DNA of 64,000 nt from Erythrocercus mccallii (taxonomy: Eukaryota; Chordata; Aves; Passeriformes; Dicruridae). Every line of letters begins with the position of its first letter. Position 1 is the stretch's first letter. The position numbers and the translations under genes were made by a program. The DNA lies in the NCBI GenBank assembly GCA_013397435.1, contig VZRG01001699.1, forward strand, positions 94,435 to 158,434. The letters run 5' to 3'. Positions 39,601 to 47,795 of the stretch are shown in pieces. Below the pieces are notes generated by a model that did not search any database, was not told where the DNA came from, and saw nothing but the letters and a program-made list of their open reading frames with translations.

Positions 39601-42600
39601 GCGGCTGCCGCCTGCTGCTGGAGCGCGGCGCTCTGCGTCAGCTGGTAGTTGGTGGGGGTCTGGGTGGTCAGCCCCGCCGCTGCCAGCGCCGTCTGCTGCG
39701 TGTAGATGGTCGGGGAGGCTCCCAGCAGCGAGGGCTGCTGCACGCCCAGGGCAGCTGTGGAGGGAACGGGGCCCGTGAGCGCTCGCGGCACCTCGTGCGG
39801 GACGCGGCGTGCGGCGCTTGACGCGCCCGAGTCGAGCTCGAGTCCCCGCCCGAGCGGGGAGATGAATAAAGTTCCAAAATTCAAGGTAAAGGATCGCATC
39901 CCACTAGGTTCTCTTCTACATTCATCTCCCAATGGTAAAGCGCAGCAGAGGAACAGAGACCGTTACAGCTCTTTCTCTGGAACTGCTCGTGGTTTTACAG
40001 CTCTGTAGTTGTCACCCCCACCCGCACCCACCCCCAACACACGTCCCCCGTGTACTTTCTTAAAGGTATTCCAGGTCCTGGATGGGCCAAAGAAAGATTG
40101 CTGCTCCGCTCTGCAAATCAATACATTTCATTCTATCTGAGGGTAAGAGAAAGCTTTACTCTAACAGCATCTATGAAACAGAGGCTTATGGAACGTGTCC
40201 TCTAAAATCACGCCAGTCTTTGCTTCACTCAGTGCTATCTTTGTCCCCTGTGAAGTGGGGGCTGGTGGAGAAGGCACAGCCTTGCAACAACAGAAAGTTT
40301 AATCAGTCCCCATGTGTAAGGGGACTCAAGCTCTCTCCAGCTCTTAATAAGAAGGGTTTGTGCTGCTCAGACTCAAACTGCCTAGAAGGAAAGATTAGTT
40401 TATTTTATTGTCATGCCAGCTTTTAATTCACCACAGAACATAAATCATGAGGCATGGCTATGCACAGTCTGTGCTTCTGAACAAGGTATGCTCAAGACTT
40501 ACAGATGGATCTTTTGGGTGACAAAGAGCCCTGCAAAATGCAAATCTCAGCAAAAAACTGCAAACGTATCTGGAAACCTGCACCCTCTATGGCAGGAGCT
40601 TTTCAAAAAGTTATTGGCAGCTGCATGATCAAATATCACTTCATTAAACTATCAGTCTAGCCCACATATTTAAATAAAACCAAAGAGAAACTCAGCAGGG
40701 AAACACTGCCAGCAAAAACAGGTCAGCCAGCCATCTTCAGAACTGAGCAACCTTCAAGATTAACACGGTTCTTCTCTCTTCCAAAGCCATCAAAGACACA
40801 CAATGGAATCAGAAACAGATTTACAGTATTCCTGCAGAGTTTGTGTTCCACACTGCTCTTACTGATGCCAAATGAAGATTTCATTCCTGATCCAGGCGTG
40901 CAGTAAAACACTGCTTGTAGTCGGTGATTGTTACCATAAATGCTGTACCCTGCTCAACAGGTCCTGAATAATGTAATCCTTCCTACCACACTCCCCTCAC
41001 CAGCAGAGCAGAGTCTGTTGATGGCATTGATCATGTTATAATTTTGGAATGAAACAGGAAAGAAATACATAAACAGCACTGAAAACAATTGCTATCACTA
41101 TGATCTGTATCAAATATTGTCAAATAAGCATTACAGGAAGTAACAGTATTTTAAAAGTGAAATCAAGCATTCTGCAGTGTACAGCATTTAATTAACTTCC
41201 CCCCCTGGAAAATTCCAAAATTTGCATTTCTTTAGAAGCCAGCAAACAAAATTTGAGGCTTCTCTCATGACAGACCCTCCACTGTCTTAATCCTCTTGCC
41301 TCCTGCTTGATCACTAGCTGCAATTTGAATGTGCAGTTTGGACCATCCAGAAGGACACCCTCAGCTACACTCTCACCAATGTCTCACATAACACACCTTA
41401 AACAGACCTTTAAATATAAATATAAAGCAAAGCTTTGCTGCTGCATCCTGGGACAACTTTCATTTTTCTTGGCTGCAATACTTTGCTGGCTCAGTCAAGG
41501 CAAATAACCAATGCATTCATCTCTCTCCACTTACTTCCACATGCCGAGCAGAAATTCCCATTAGTGCAGAAATTTGCTCCATGCTGTTACCTCTTGAACA
41601 TCTGTGACTATGCCAGCTATTGTCATTCAGTCCAAAGTTCTATCCTAACGTTGTTCCAACACGGGAGGATGAAGTTGGGAAGCATTACCAAAAGCAAATT
41701 TCACAAGTTTTCACCTACTTTTTGTGCCAATAGTACCCACAAAAATGTTTACTACTCCCAAAAGCAGATCTTGGGATTACTCAGCTCTTTAGTTCCACTA
41801 TGGCAATTTCCATTTCACCATAACCCAGAATTATCTCGAGCAATTCCCAGCCCACCCTAAGACCCTTATCCCATTTTGTCAACTAAGGACAAAGAAGAAA
41901 TTTTTTTTTGCCATCTCTACTGTAACGTTTTTGAGTATTTACTATTAAGTGGGTACCTATCATCTACAACACTGCAGATCAACTTACTAAGAAAGGGCAA
42001 AGACAAAAGACAGCCAAGATCCTCTCAAAGGATAACATCTGTAGTAACAAGTTTTTCAAAGCTGTATCTTGCTCCCACTGATTTGCCCTGAAATATTCCA
42101 GGACTTTCATCTGTGTACTCATCTTGGTCTAACAGGCTCCAACGAATTAGGCAACTGAGTTTGCATTACTAGTTAAAAAGAAAAAGAAAAAAAGAGAACA
42201 AAAAGGAAAAATCACACAGCAAAACAAGAGACAGAGAATGAATCAGACTGAGTCTGGAACTGACATCTGACCGCCATATTATTATTACTGGCAACAAGCA
42301 TCTGCAGTGGCAAACAATAGCTTCTTAGGATTTGTAATGATCTCAGTAAGTACAGTGATGGAGATGCCTTCCCTCAAATGCAGTGCAAACAACTCCCACT
42401 GGCACCAAATACTGCATGGCACCACCAGCTGAAAGGGCTCAGGCAGAAACTGGGGTCCTAGACTGCAGCTCTGAGTTAGGTAATAGACATTTCTGTTGCA
42501 ACCAACACAGAGGCAGTATTTAGTAGTCCCTCTTCCTACTCCTAAGCTCTAAAGATCTCTAAAAGTTGGGGAAACATCTTCAAAATACATGGCTAAATAT

Positions 42601-45600
42601 GTCTCCTTGGTAAGTGACATAGATTTATTAGAATTAGAGTAAAGGAGTACCCTGTGCAGGGCTTGGGACACTTCTCACAGTTGTGAGAACTGTGAGACTG
42701 GGTCCTCGGGCTTTCAAGTTTCTTGAAGCTTCACACGCTTGCAACACAAACACCACACAGCCTACCCCAAAAATACTCCTTTTAACAAGCACACGCTAGA
42801 AACCAGGCTCAGCCTATTTGTCATGGGACATCTGTTTACAGCAAGGCAGCAAACTGCACCAGCTACTATCCCTTCATGGCTTGAGATTCACCACATGCTC
42901 ACTCTGTTCTTACACATGGCTTTAGTCACATCACAGGGGCCACCAGCAACAACAAGACATTGAGCTCCAGGCACCCCAGCTCTCACCCGCTGCAATTGAG
43001 TCTTGATCCAGCAAAGACAATGCCACCAATCAGGCAGAACACAGCGGAGCCAGGACTGCCCCAGCACTACAGTTTTACAAAACCAGGCTTTCATCATAAC
43101 CCTGAAAACAGGACAGGGCAAACACGGTGACACAAACCAAAGAGGTGCCAAAAATGAAGAGCTAGAGACGAAAAGGGAATTCTCCTTTGCTGGCGTTTCA
43201 GGAGGTTGCACATCATTATGCAAGTTGAAAGTAATTTTCTGTAGTAGGCATGATTTAATTTATGCTTTAACAGTGCTTAACCAGTATGGCGGGGGCTTTA
43301 TTCTGGTTTTAGTCTTGTGATGCATAAAAGCATGAGATGAGGAGTAGAAAAAAATTCACTGTGTTACACGTAGGAGTTTCTCTTCACACATCGATCTCTC
43401 CTGGCACCTGGAGCTGCCCATCTCTCTTCTAACACCACAGGGACAGAGAGTAATTAACAAGCCCTCCCAAAGGGATCACAGAACCCTTCATTACACAGCA
43501 TGTCAGTCTAAAACTAGTGTGTTACACCTTAATAATTAAGAGCTTTAACTCATTTAGTTACTTCTTCACCAGGGATAGTCAAGACAGCATCCACATCAGC
43601 AATTCAAAAACAATCCACCAAAAAAAATCCCTAAACCAAAAGAAAAAAACCCACAACCCCCCAATGCTGGTATTACCTTTTTTGCAATTATCTGATTGGG
43701 TTTCTAATATCATCACTCTTTGCTTCTGACAGCTTGAAAAGAACTATCCATCATGTCTCTTGTGTCACAAAAATCAAGATCTCCTTCCCTCATACCCAAG
43801 CATCTCAAAGCTTTGGAGAAGGAACCTGATACTTGGATAAAAACAGCTGGCATGCATAAATATATGTAACAGCTTTGGCCAACCCTCTGAAAATATGTTT
43901 TTAAAATGAGTTTATGAACACTGAGATTCACAAGGGTAAGCCAATATGCCCAATTTCTTGGGTGCAACACAGGTGAGCAGCAGTTGAGGCTGGTCAGCAC
44001 ACCTGAGCGCTGACAGCACCTCTTCCTTAGGGAAACAGCCTCTCTGGAAGGTCACAACTTCAGATTGAAAGGGGCAAGTTCAACCAGAAATGCTGCTCTT
44101 CAGCTCCCAGCAGTGCCAAAGTGCACTGCCTGCCTTCCAAAAGATGCTTCCCGTGCTCTGTATTATAAATCAAAAGAGCCAAATAAAAACCCAGGAGAAC
44201 AAGTATGTACTAAAACAGCAGCTGGGCAGAAGAATCCCAGAGACTGGACTTGACAGAGCACACAGGGAAGAAAGAGGATGCAGACATGGTGACTGTATTG
44301 CAGCAGGAATAGGAATAGAAACCTCAACATGAAGAGGACACTAGGAACATGGAACACACTGAACATGGAAGAATGTGGAGCTAGCACAGGAGGAAGGTAA
44401 AAGTGCAACCAAATGTTACATCTTTAATGGTTCTCGTATTTGAGTCAGGTGCTGCCTGGTCAGGTGAACAGCTATAAATCCCTGCAGATACTGTCCTCAC
44501 TGAGCAGGTGAAAAATCTCTCACAGCAACTGATGTTGACCAGTCCTATCCCAGTTACATTTGCACTTCATTTAATTTAAGAAGCCTCAGAAGCAGGCTGG
44601 CCCAGGCAGTCACGAGCATAAGAAAATGAGTAAGAGGCTGATGTATGCTCCATCCACCCCTCCTCCAGGTCCTACCCCAGCAAGCTCTAAGATGACTTGC
44701 CAGCTCCTGCCCTTGGGAGGTTTTGTGCAGCTTTCTCTCTGAACCAGGACACGGAGCTGGTCCTCCACCTTCCACCACTGTTTTTGATGCATTAGCTGTG
44801 ACATCAGCCAACACATCAAGAACAGTCCAGCCCAGGTGCTCCCATTCTCTGACTGCTCCAACATCTGCCCCAGTCTGACATCAGAACCAAAAGCAAAGTT
44901 TGTTTCTCCCACATTCCCAACCCCTTCCAGCTGTTAGGGATTTTTCTACAGAAGGAAATAGTGTCCTTTGGATAAAGGAAGTGTGAGCTATTCAGAAAAA
45001 CAGCAAAAAACTTCCTGTGGGCAGCTGCTTGGGGACAGCAACAGTTTAGGTATGGAATGGAGCAGAATGGGCATGGAGGAGGAGGAAAACACTGGGACAA
45101 AGTGCTATGAAGCACATGGTGGGTGGTCACCCCCTGAGGATACACAGTGTGATTGGATCAGTGCCCATGGGAAAAACTGGAGATAGAGGATTCACTTTGG
45201 GAAAGCAAACTGAGTCAGGAGAGGAGAAAGATCCCCACCCCACAACCCCAGACATGCACCTGCAAAGAACATCGTGCATTCCCAACCTTTGCTAGGCTGC
45301 CACACACAAAGCCATTGACAAAGGAGGTGCGACACCGAACTTCAGATCAAATCAGAGCAACTGCAGAAACCACACACCCCGAATCCTCCAAGTGCCAGAG
45401 CTTTGCCGAAGTCTCTTCACACGGCACAACTTAAATACAACAGTTCATTAACAATTTGTACTCAAGAAAAGCAAAAGGCACTCCAGAACTCGAAATGGAA
45501 GCACCAAAATTCATCATGCATCAAGCCTTACATTCTTGCCTCAAACCTTTTGTGCTGTAAACCCACATGAAAATGGAGCCAGCTAGGTTTTTAAACAGTG

Positions 45601-46306
45601 GCTTGCAATTTGTAACACTTCTTAGCTAAGTCAAAGGAAACTCTCTACCATTATTAGGGCAATATCTCTGGTTATAGGGACCTTTAAATTCTAATTTAGC
45701 ATTAAAAAATAAATACCCCCCCTCTCATTCAAGTAACAAATTTCAGAGAACTTTCCACTATGAGGCTTATGTATTATCTATTAATAAAATAAATGAATAA
45801 AATAATTTCTAAACATCGATTCCGGCTGCCCAGGAAATGAAACTTGAGCAGCACTTAAAAAAATGTGTAATGTCTTACTAGAGCTGATATTAGTTAATCT
45901 AAAAACATGTAATTTAATAAGAGGTAATTTGATTTACACATCTTTGGATATGAACAACTTGATACATTATTTACTGATTGAAACAATCAATACAAATTCA
46001 CCTGGGATTTTACTCACACCCTTTAAGAAATCTAAATTACAAACAAAACCAACACACAGTATTAGGTAACGACTTTTTTAAAGTCTCTACTGTGGGAAAA
46101 AACTCCCGACTTAAACCACTTAAATAGATTTTAGATAAGTTAGTTACCACAGTGCCACTCTGAAGTGCGTACCCAAGTATGGAATCTCCAAATCTACCAG
46201 ATGTCAGGGTTCAAACATTGAGTGTAAACTGACCTGGCTGAGACACCGCAGTGGCTGTAAACTGAGTAGCCCAAGGGGGATTTTTCTGTCCTCCAAACTG
46301 AGCCAT
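21600..46306 (-). CDS. CCAR1: CCAR1, cell division cycle and apoptosis regulator 1 (24 coding exons)
   Basis: CCAR1 (CARP-1) is a nuclear co-regulator known to work with Mediator and nuclear receptors, p53 and beta-catenin, and in splicing and apoptosis control. Joining 24 exons gives 3447 nt with all phases consistent, 1148 residues plus TGA, close to the human 1150. Order along the protein: Gln/Ala-rich N-terminus; S1-like domain (about 148-211); Gln-rich linker; Arg/Ser/Glu-rich segment (about 319-355); DBC1 nudix-like region (about 487-605); SAP domain (about 640-675) followed by an acidic tract; Lys/Glu/Asp-rich low-complexity region (about 790-905); degenerate EF-hand-like region (about 916-975); C-terminal coiled coil (about 1030-1129). 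All donors are GT except that of coding exon 13, which is GC. TET1 lies upstream and STOX1 downstream on the same strand. Confidence 0.97.
22275..22480 (-). CDS. CCAR1: CCAR1 coding exon 23, C-terminal coiled coil
   Basis: Residues about 1061-1129, including LENSNKSLSAELKEVKKDL and TVMDEIQSVLKQ. Regularly spaced Leu/Ile among charged residues indicates the second half of the coiled coil. Acceptor ttcctaag at 22482-22481, donor gttaga from 22274. Confidence 0.95.
22766..22951 (-). CDS. CCAR1: CCAR1 coding exon 22, start of coiled coil
   Basis: Residues about 999-1060: GNRLLLPSPTVKQE, then NVGLIVYNGAMVDVGSLLQK, then a heptad-like stretch KLEKSERVRAEIEQKLQLLE. Acceptor aatgcag, donor gtggga. 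This exon is GC-rich compared with its flanking introns. Confidence 0.95.
23472..23592 (-). CDS. CCAR1: CCAR1 coding exon 21
   Basis: Residues about 959-998: VKKLLNKVVLRESCFYR, then an acidic run KDEENQEESDELQEDML. The first half completes the EF-hand-like region begun in exon 20. Acceptor tgttgtag, donor gtgagt. Confidence 0.94.
23981..24127 (-). CDS. CCAR1: CCAR1 coding exon 20, EF-hand-like region
   Basis: Residues about 910-958, with RDLLMAFVYFDQSHCGYL and LEEILYTLGL-type sequence (here MEEILYTLGLHLSRAQ). The loop DQSHCGYL lacks several acidic ligands of a functional EF hand, so calcium binding is doubtful. Length 147 nt, a multiple of three. Acceptor ttctgtag, donor gttttg. Confidence 0.95.
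24557..24639 (-). CDS. CCAR1: CCAR1 coding exon 19, charged low-complexity region
   Basis: Residues about 882-909: DRDEEEMNKREDRREGNKHC then KERASKDK. Highly charged, predicted disordered. Acceptor attttgcag, donor gtaatt. It restores phase 0 after exon 18. Confidence 0.92.
26306..26417 (-). CDS. CCAR1: CCAR1 coding exon 18, acidic region
   Basis: Residues about 845-881: REDKRKDDSKDEEETEDDNN then EEYDPMEAEDAEDEDE. Strongly acidic and repeat-like; the plus strand appears as runs of cttcat-type triplets. Acceptor tgttacag, donor gtattt. Confidence 0.93.
26751..26984 (-). CDS. CCAR1: CCAR1 coding exon 17, basic/acidic low-complexity region
   Basis: Residues about 767-844. It starts with folded sequence VSLFAELFNEMLQRDFGVRI, then passes into a Lys/Glu/Asp-rich tract with KPKRRKSGDDKDKK, a likely basic nuclear-localisation patch. 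Length 234 nt, in frame. Acceptor atttgcag, donor gtctgc. Confidence 0.95.
27335..27526 (-). CDS. CCAR1: CCAR1 coding exon 16
   Basis: Residues about 703-766: a charged helix EEERKRQEELERQRRERR, then the conserved segment YILPDEPAIIVHPNWAAKSG and SIMSLSVLLDYRLEDNKEHS. Exactly 64 codons. Acceptor cctcttcag, donor gtaact. Confidence 0.95.
28804..28989 (-). CDS. CCAR1: CCAR1 coding exon 15, SAP domain
   Basis: Residues about 641-702. The SAP motif is VNDLRKELESRTLSSKGLKS followed by QLIARLTKQLK, a helix-turn-helix type DNA/chromatin-binding motif. It runs into an acidic tail with six consecutive Glu. Exactly 62 codons. Acceptor tttaccag, donor gttaga. Confidence 0.96.
29640..29723 (-). CDS. CCAR1: CCAR1 coding exon 14
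   Basis: Residues about 613-640: DEEEKDDGEAKEISTPTHWS then KLDPKTMK, the linker between the DBC1-like region and the SAP domain. 84 nt, phase 0 at both ends, so skipping would keep the frame. Acceptor atttgtcag, donor gttaac. Confidence 0.95.
30527..30737 (-). CDS. CCAR1: CCAR1 coding exon 13, DBC1 region, GC splice donor
   Basis: Residues about 542-612: RFAEIRYHRPEETHKGRTVP, AHVETVVLFFPDVWHCLPTR, then SEWETLSRGYKQQLVEKLQG. This is the conserved core of the DBC1 nudix-like region. The protein join to exon 14 (EADGEQ to DEEEK) requires the exon to end at AACAG, which is followed by gcactg rather than gt. No GT donor gives the conserved junction. Acceptor tgcaacag. Confidence 0.94.
31466..31632 (-). 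CDS. CCAR1: CCAR1 coding exon 12, DBC1 region start
   Basis: Residues about 487-541: FLVGMKGKDEAMAIGGHWSP, SLDGPDPEKDPSVLIKTAIR and CCKALTGIDLSVCTQW. Acceptor ttgtctag, donor gtaagt. The terminal Trp codon is split with exon 13. Confidence 0.95.
32462..32575 (-). CDS. CCAR1: CCAR1 coding exon 11
   Basis: Residues about 449-486: VMLMASPSMEDLYHKSCALA, then EDPQELRDGFQHPARLVK. Exactly 38 codons, phase 0 at both ends. Acceptor caccacag, donor gtaaat. Confidence 0.95.
32949..33296 (+). mobile_element. retrovirus-like solo LTR, antisense in CCAR1 intron 10
   Basis: A block of about 350 bp begins at TGTGAGAAATCAGGC and ends near GGCAACA, a TG...CA type boundary. Internally it has a TATA-like TCTATAGAAG, an AATAAA at 33217-33222, and a U5-like stretch with TCTCGTGTCGTTATTCCCGC, the arrangement of an endogenous retroviral LTR. 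No internal viral coding sequence flanks it, so it looks like a solo LTR. I could not identify a convincing target-site duplication, so the exact ends and family are uncertain. Confidence 0.7.
33832..34057 (-). CDS. CCAR1: CCAR1 coding exon 10
   Basis: Residues about 373-448: CDMMELRRRYQNLYIPSDFF, DAQFTWVDAFPMSRPFQLGN, NFYVMHREVDPIDKNAAVL and DPPDADHLYSAK. Strong match to the family. Acceptor tctttcag, donor gtttgt. Confidence 0.95.
34502..34663 (-). CDS. CCAR1: CCAR1 coding exon 9, RS/RE-rich segment
   Basis: Residues about 319-372. An Arg-Glu/Arg-Ser repeat region (RERRRSRERSPQRKRSRERS and similar) leads into RRVVPRYTVQFSKFSLD. SR-type repeats fit the reported role in splicing and nuclear retention. 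The exon carries more CpG than its neighbours. Acceptor tgtttaag, donor gtacgt. Confidence 0.95.
34968..35100 (-). CDS. CCAR1: CCAR1 coding exon 8
   Basis: Residues about 275-318: GLLQPPVRLVSQPQPARRLD, PPSRFSGRNDRGGDPMPNRK, then DDR. Basic linker upstream of the RS segment. Acceptor ttgtttcag, donor gtaagt. Confidence 0.95.
36197..36386 (-). CDS. CCAR1: CCAR1 coding exon 7, Gln/Pro-rich linker
   Basis: Residues about 212-274: NQSQAQPLLKTPPAVLQPIA, QQTFGVQAQPQPQSLLQAQI, SAASITPLLQTQPQPLLQQP. Glutamine-rich activation-type sequence. It is separated from exon 6 by an intron of only 74 bp. Acceptor gctgtcag, donor gtgctc. Confidence 0.93.
36461..36575 (-). CDS. CCAR1: CCAR1 coding exon 6, second half of S1-like domain
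   Basis: Residues about 173-211: AVKGKTPQVGDRVLVEATYN then PNMPFKWNAQRIQTLPNQ. It completes the S1-like nucleic-acid-binding fold begun in exon 5. Acceptor gtttgcag, donor gtaagc. Confidence 0.96.
37094..37287 (-). CDS. CCAR1: CCAR1 coding exon 5, first half of S1-like domain
   Basis: Residues about 109-172: PAVALPTSLSLSTPQPAAQI, TVSYPAPRSSQQQTQPQKQ, then RVFTGVVTKLHDTFGFVDED and VFFQL. The S1-like domain starts at about residue 148. Acceptor gcttgcag, donor gtaagc. Confidence 0.96.
38258..38290 (-). CDS. CCAR1: CCAR1 coding exon 4, 33-nt mini-exon
   Basis: Encodes LQQPQQTLLTQ (residues about 98-108), phase 0 on both sides. Acceptor ttattttaag, donor gttagt. It shares the DNA motif CAACCTCAGCAGAC with exon 3. 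Too short for an ORF scan; supported by the family sequence and clean splice sites. Confidence 0.92.
38968..39012 (-). CDS. CCAR1: CCAR1 coding exon 3, 45-nt mini-exon
   Basis: Encodes QYSQPQQTLYSVQQQ (residues about 83-97), phase 0 on both sides. Acceptor ctgtttcag, donor gtttgt. It joins exon 2 (ending LQQ) to exon 4 (starting LQQ) exactly as in the human protein. Confidence 0.93.
39545..39870. promoter_or_regulatory. CCAR1: intragenic CpG-rich block around CCAR1 coding exon 2
   Basis: CpG dinucleotides are dense across coding exon 2 and about 110 bp upstream of it on the minus strand (39755-39860), in contrast to the AT-rich introns either side. It is some 7 kb inside the gene from the main CpG island. 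It could be an alternative promoter, or simply a GC-rich exon with flanking drift. Confidence 0.4.
39582..39754 (-). CDS. CCAR1: CCAR1 coding exon 2, Gln/Ala-rich
   Basis: Residues about 25-82: ALGVQQPSLLGASPTIYTQQ, TALAAAGLTTQTPTNYQLTQ, then a poly-Ala block flanked by Gln. Acceptor ctccacag, donor gtaaag. The exon sits in a CpG-rich block and its frame stays open upstream of the acceptor for at least 48 codons. Confidence 0.95.
39755..46233 (-). other. CCAR1: CCAR1 first coding intron (6.5 kb)
   Basis: The longest CCAR1 intron, bounded by gtcagt (donor, 46233) and ctccacag (acceptor, 39755). It contains purine-rich runs (42175-42213), overlapping hairpins at 42672-42697, and AT-rich simple sequence (about 45779-45808). 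No conserved exon or recognised interspersed repeat was seen. Long first coding introns of this kind often hold enhancers, but nothing in the sequence shows one. Confidence 0.6.
42672..42697. repeat. overlapping inverted repeats (two alternative hairpins)
   Basis: Arms 42673-42682 and 42688-42697 are perfect 10-bp reverse complements around a 5-nt loop. A second perfect 8-bp pair, 42672-42679 with 42682-42689, overlaps the first. The cause is three spaced copies of a CTCAC/GTGAG unit. The two folds are mutually exclusive. Confidence 0.8.
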
Positions 46307-46352
46307 GGCAGAAGGTAGAATCTCCTGGGTGTCTATCTTCTGTAACTGCAAC
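46234..46352 (-). CDS. CCAR1: CCAR1 coding exon 1 with start codon (CDS begins 46306)
   Basis: The acceptor tttactag ends at 46353. Then 46 nt of 5' UTR precede ATG at 46306-46304, which opens MAQFGGQKNPPWATQFTATA and VSQP, the known CCAR1 N-terminus. The ATG context is GCCATGG, a strong Kozak site. Donor gtcagt from 46233. The upstream acceptor shows that at least one noncoding 5' exon exists. Confidence 0.95.
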
Positions 46353-46439
46353 CTAGTAAAATAAAGCTCAGCTGCAATCACCCAAACAAATACCGTCAGG
46401 CTACTTTAATTCTGGGCCAAAAAAAACCCAAAAAACCAA

Positions 46440-46507
46440 AAGACCCACAAACCAGCCAGACCAAAAAAAAAAAAAAAACCCACCCGAAACCAGAAGAAAA
46501 AAAAAAT
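46440..46507. repeat. A/C-rich low-complexity tract
   Basis: Two long A runs (about 46463-46478 and 46498-46506), with ACCC-type interruptions, lie between the CCAR1 promoter island and the first coding exon. No poly(A)-tailed retrocopy was recognised next to it. Confidence 0.6.
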
Positions 46508-46774
46508 TAGAGTCTGGAAATATTAGTTTTACACCCCTAAAGCCTGGTGGGCAACACGCGTCGCGTATGGGAAACCCAGAAAGTAAGACAAGTTATTTCA
46601 TTTCCCTAAGGCACAATCTCCATCTCCCACTTCTTAACAATGGGACTGACGCGATTCCAAAGGCAAAACCGCATTCCCATTGCCAGGAAGGTGAAGGGAA
46701 AGGTGACTCTGCGGAACTGAGGATTCGTTATTTGTTTTCCGCGGCTCCGCTCGGCCGCGCACCGCCGCGCGCGC

Positions 46775-47228
46775 NNNNNNNNNNNNNNNNNNNNNNNNNN
46801 NNNNNNNNNNNNNNNNNNNNNNNNNNNNNNNNNNNNNNNNNNNNNNNNNNNNNNNNNNNNNNNNNNNNNNNNNNNNNNNNNNNNNNNNNNNNNNNNNNNN
46901 NNNNNNNNNNNNNNNNNNNNNNNNNNNNNNNNNNNNNNNNNNNNNNNNNNNNNNNNNNNNNNNNNNNNNNNNNNNNNNNNNNNNNNNNNNNNNNNNNNNN
47001 NNNNNNNNNNNNNNNNNNNNNNNNNNNNNNNNNNNNNNNNNNNNNNNNNNNNNNNNNNNNNNNNNNNNNNNNNNNNNNNNNNNNNNNNNNNNNNNNNNNN
47101 NNNNNNNNNNNNNNNNNNNNNNNNNNNNNNNNNNNNNNNNNNNNNNNNNNNNNNNNNNNNNNNNNNNNNNNNNNNNNNNNNNNNNNNNNNNNNNNNNNNN
47201 NNNNNNNNNNNNNNNNNNNNNNNNNNNN
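46775..47228. other. assembly gap (454 Ns)
   Basis: A run of N inside the GC-rich promoter of CCAR1. Flanks are extreme GC (GCCGCGCGCGC on the left, CCGCGCGAGGCGG on the right), the usual reason for sequencing drop-out in bird genomes. Long open frames that span it are artefacts of translated N. Confidence 0.99.
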
Positions 47229-47295
47229 CCGCGCGAGGCGGCGCGCGCTCGGCCCTGCCGCGTGCGGGCTTCGCGCGGCTCGGGGGAGGGGCCCC

Positions 47296-47307
47296 GCCGC
47301 CATCTTG
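47296..47307 (-). promoter_or_regulatory. YY1-type motif, copy 1
   Basis: The minus strand reads CAAGATGGCGGC, matching the known core AAnATGGCGGC. In many housekeeping promoters this motif sits at or just after the start site in the direction of transcription, here toward CCAR1. Binding is inferred from the motif only. Confidence 0.65.
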
Positions 47308-47336
47308 GGCGAGGCGGGCGCAGGCGGGGCCGCGGA

Positions 47337-47348
47337 GCCGCCATCTTG
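47337..47348 (-). promoter_or_regulatory. YY1-type motif, copy 2
   Basis: A second identical 12-mer, CAAGATGGCGGC on the minus strand, begins 41 bp from the first copy and has the same orientation. Confidence 0.65.
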
Positions 47349-47693
47349 CGGCGGGCCCGCGCTGAGGGAGCCGCGCGGTCCGGGCCCTCTCAGGGATCTC
47401 CTCCGGTTCCCCCGGCCCTGCCAGCGGCTCGGCAGTGCTCAGACAACCCACGCTACCTCACGGTGCCATATCGCTGTAGGAGAGGCAGCCCTCGGGCCTC
47501 GCCCGCTCCTCTGAGACCGACTGGACGCGCAGAAACGTTCGGGCGATTCTGTGGGGGGAAAGGGGTCATCTGAGGTGAAGGCAGAGCAGACGCATCGGAG
47601 ACGCCTCAAAGCTCTTAAGATGCTTTGAAACGGAAACTGCAGCCAGGATCAGTGCGGTAACTATTTCAGGAGTTCTAGGCAAGAGTAATTTCT

Positions 47694-47795
47694 TTCTTAG
47701 TCTGAGTTGGAAAGGACTTAAAAGTCCAGCTGAGTGGCCGACTCATGTAGGCATTGATCGAACTCATGACCTTGGCGTTCAAACGAAAAGCTTTC
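47694..47795 (-). mobile_element. CR1 LINE fragment
   Basis: A diverged CR1 3' region in reverse orientation: GAGTTGGAAAGGACTTAAAA, followed later by a GGCATTGATCGAACTCATGA and CCTTGGCGTT block, the same arrangement as in the copy at 502-636. It lies just upstream of the CCAR1 CpG island. Confidence 0.65.

Larger units (their letters stand above)
46600..47530 (-). promoter_or_regulatory. CCAR1: CCAR1 CpG-island promoter (interrupted by gap)
   Basis: Very CpG-dense sequence flanks the gap (46740-46774 and 47229-47430). It is directly upstream of the CCAR1 start exon and contains two YY1-type motifs pointing toward CCAR1. No good donor is visible on the minus strand between 46774 and 46353, so the noncoding exon 1 donor is probably inside the unsequenced part. 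Start-site position is inferred. Confidence 0.75.

Noticed and set aside
21660..46233. Intronic C/D-box snoRNA expected from the human CCAR1 locus (SNORD98)
   Set aside because: I looked on the minus strand for TGATGA-type C boxes followed within 50-100 nt by CTGA. Candidates near 28490, 31840, 34345 and 43095 lacked a matching D box or terminal stem. It may be absent, diverged or missed by eye.
46567..47514. Long open frames of 190-315 codons on both strands
   Set aside because: They span the 454 Ns of the assembly gap; the middle is translated N and the flanks are GC-rich promoter sequence.
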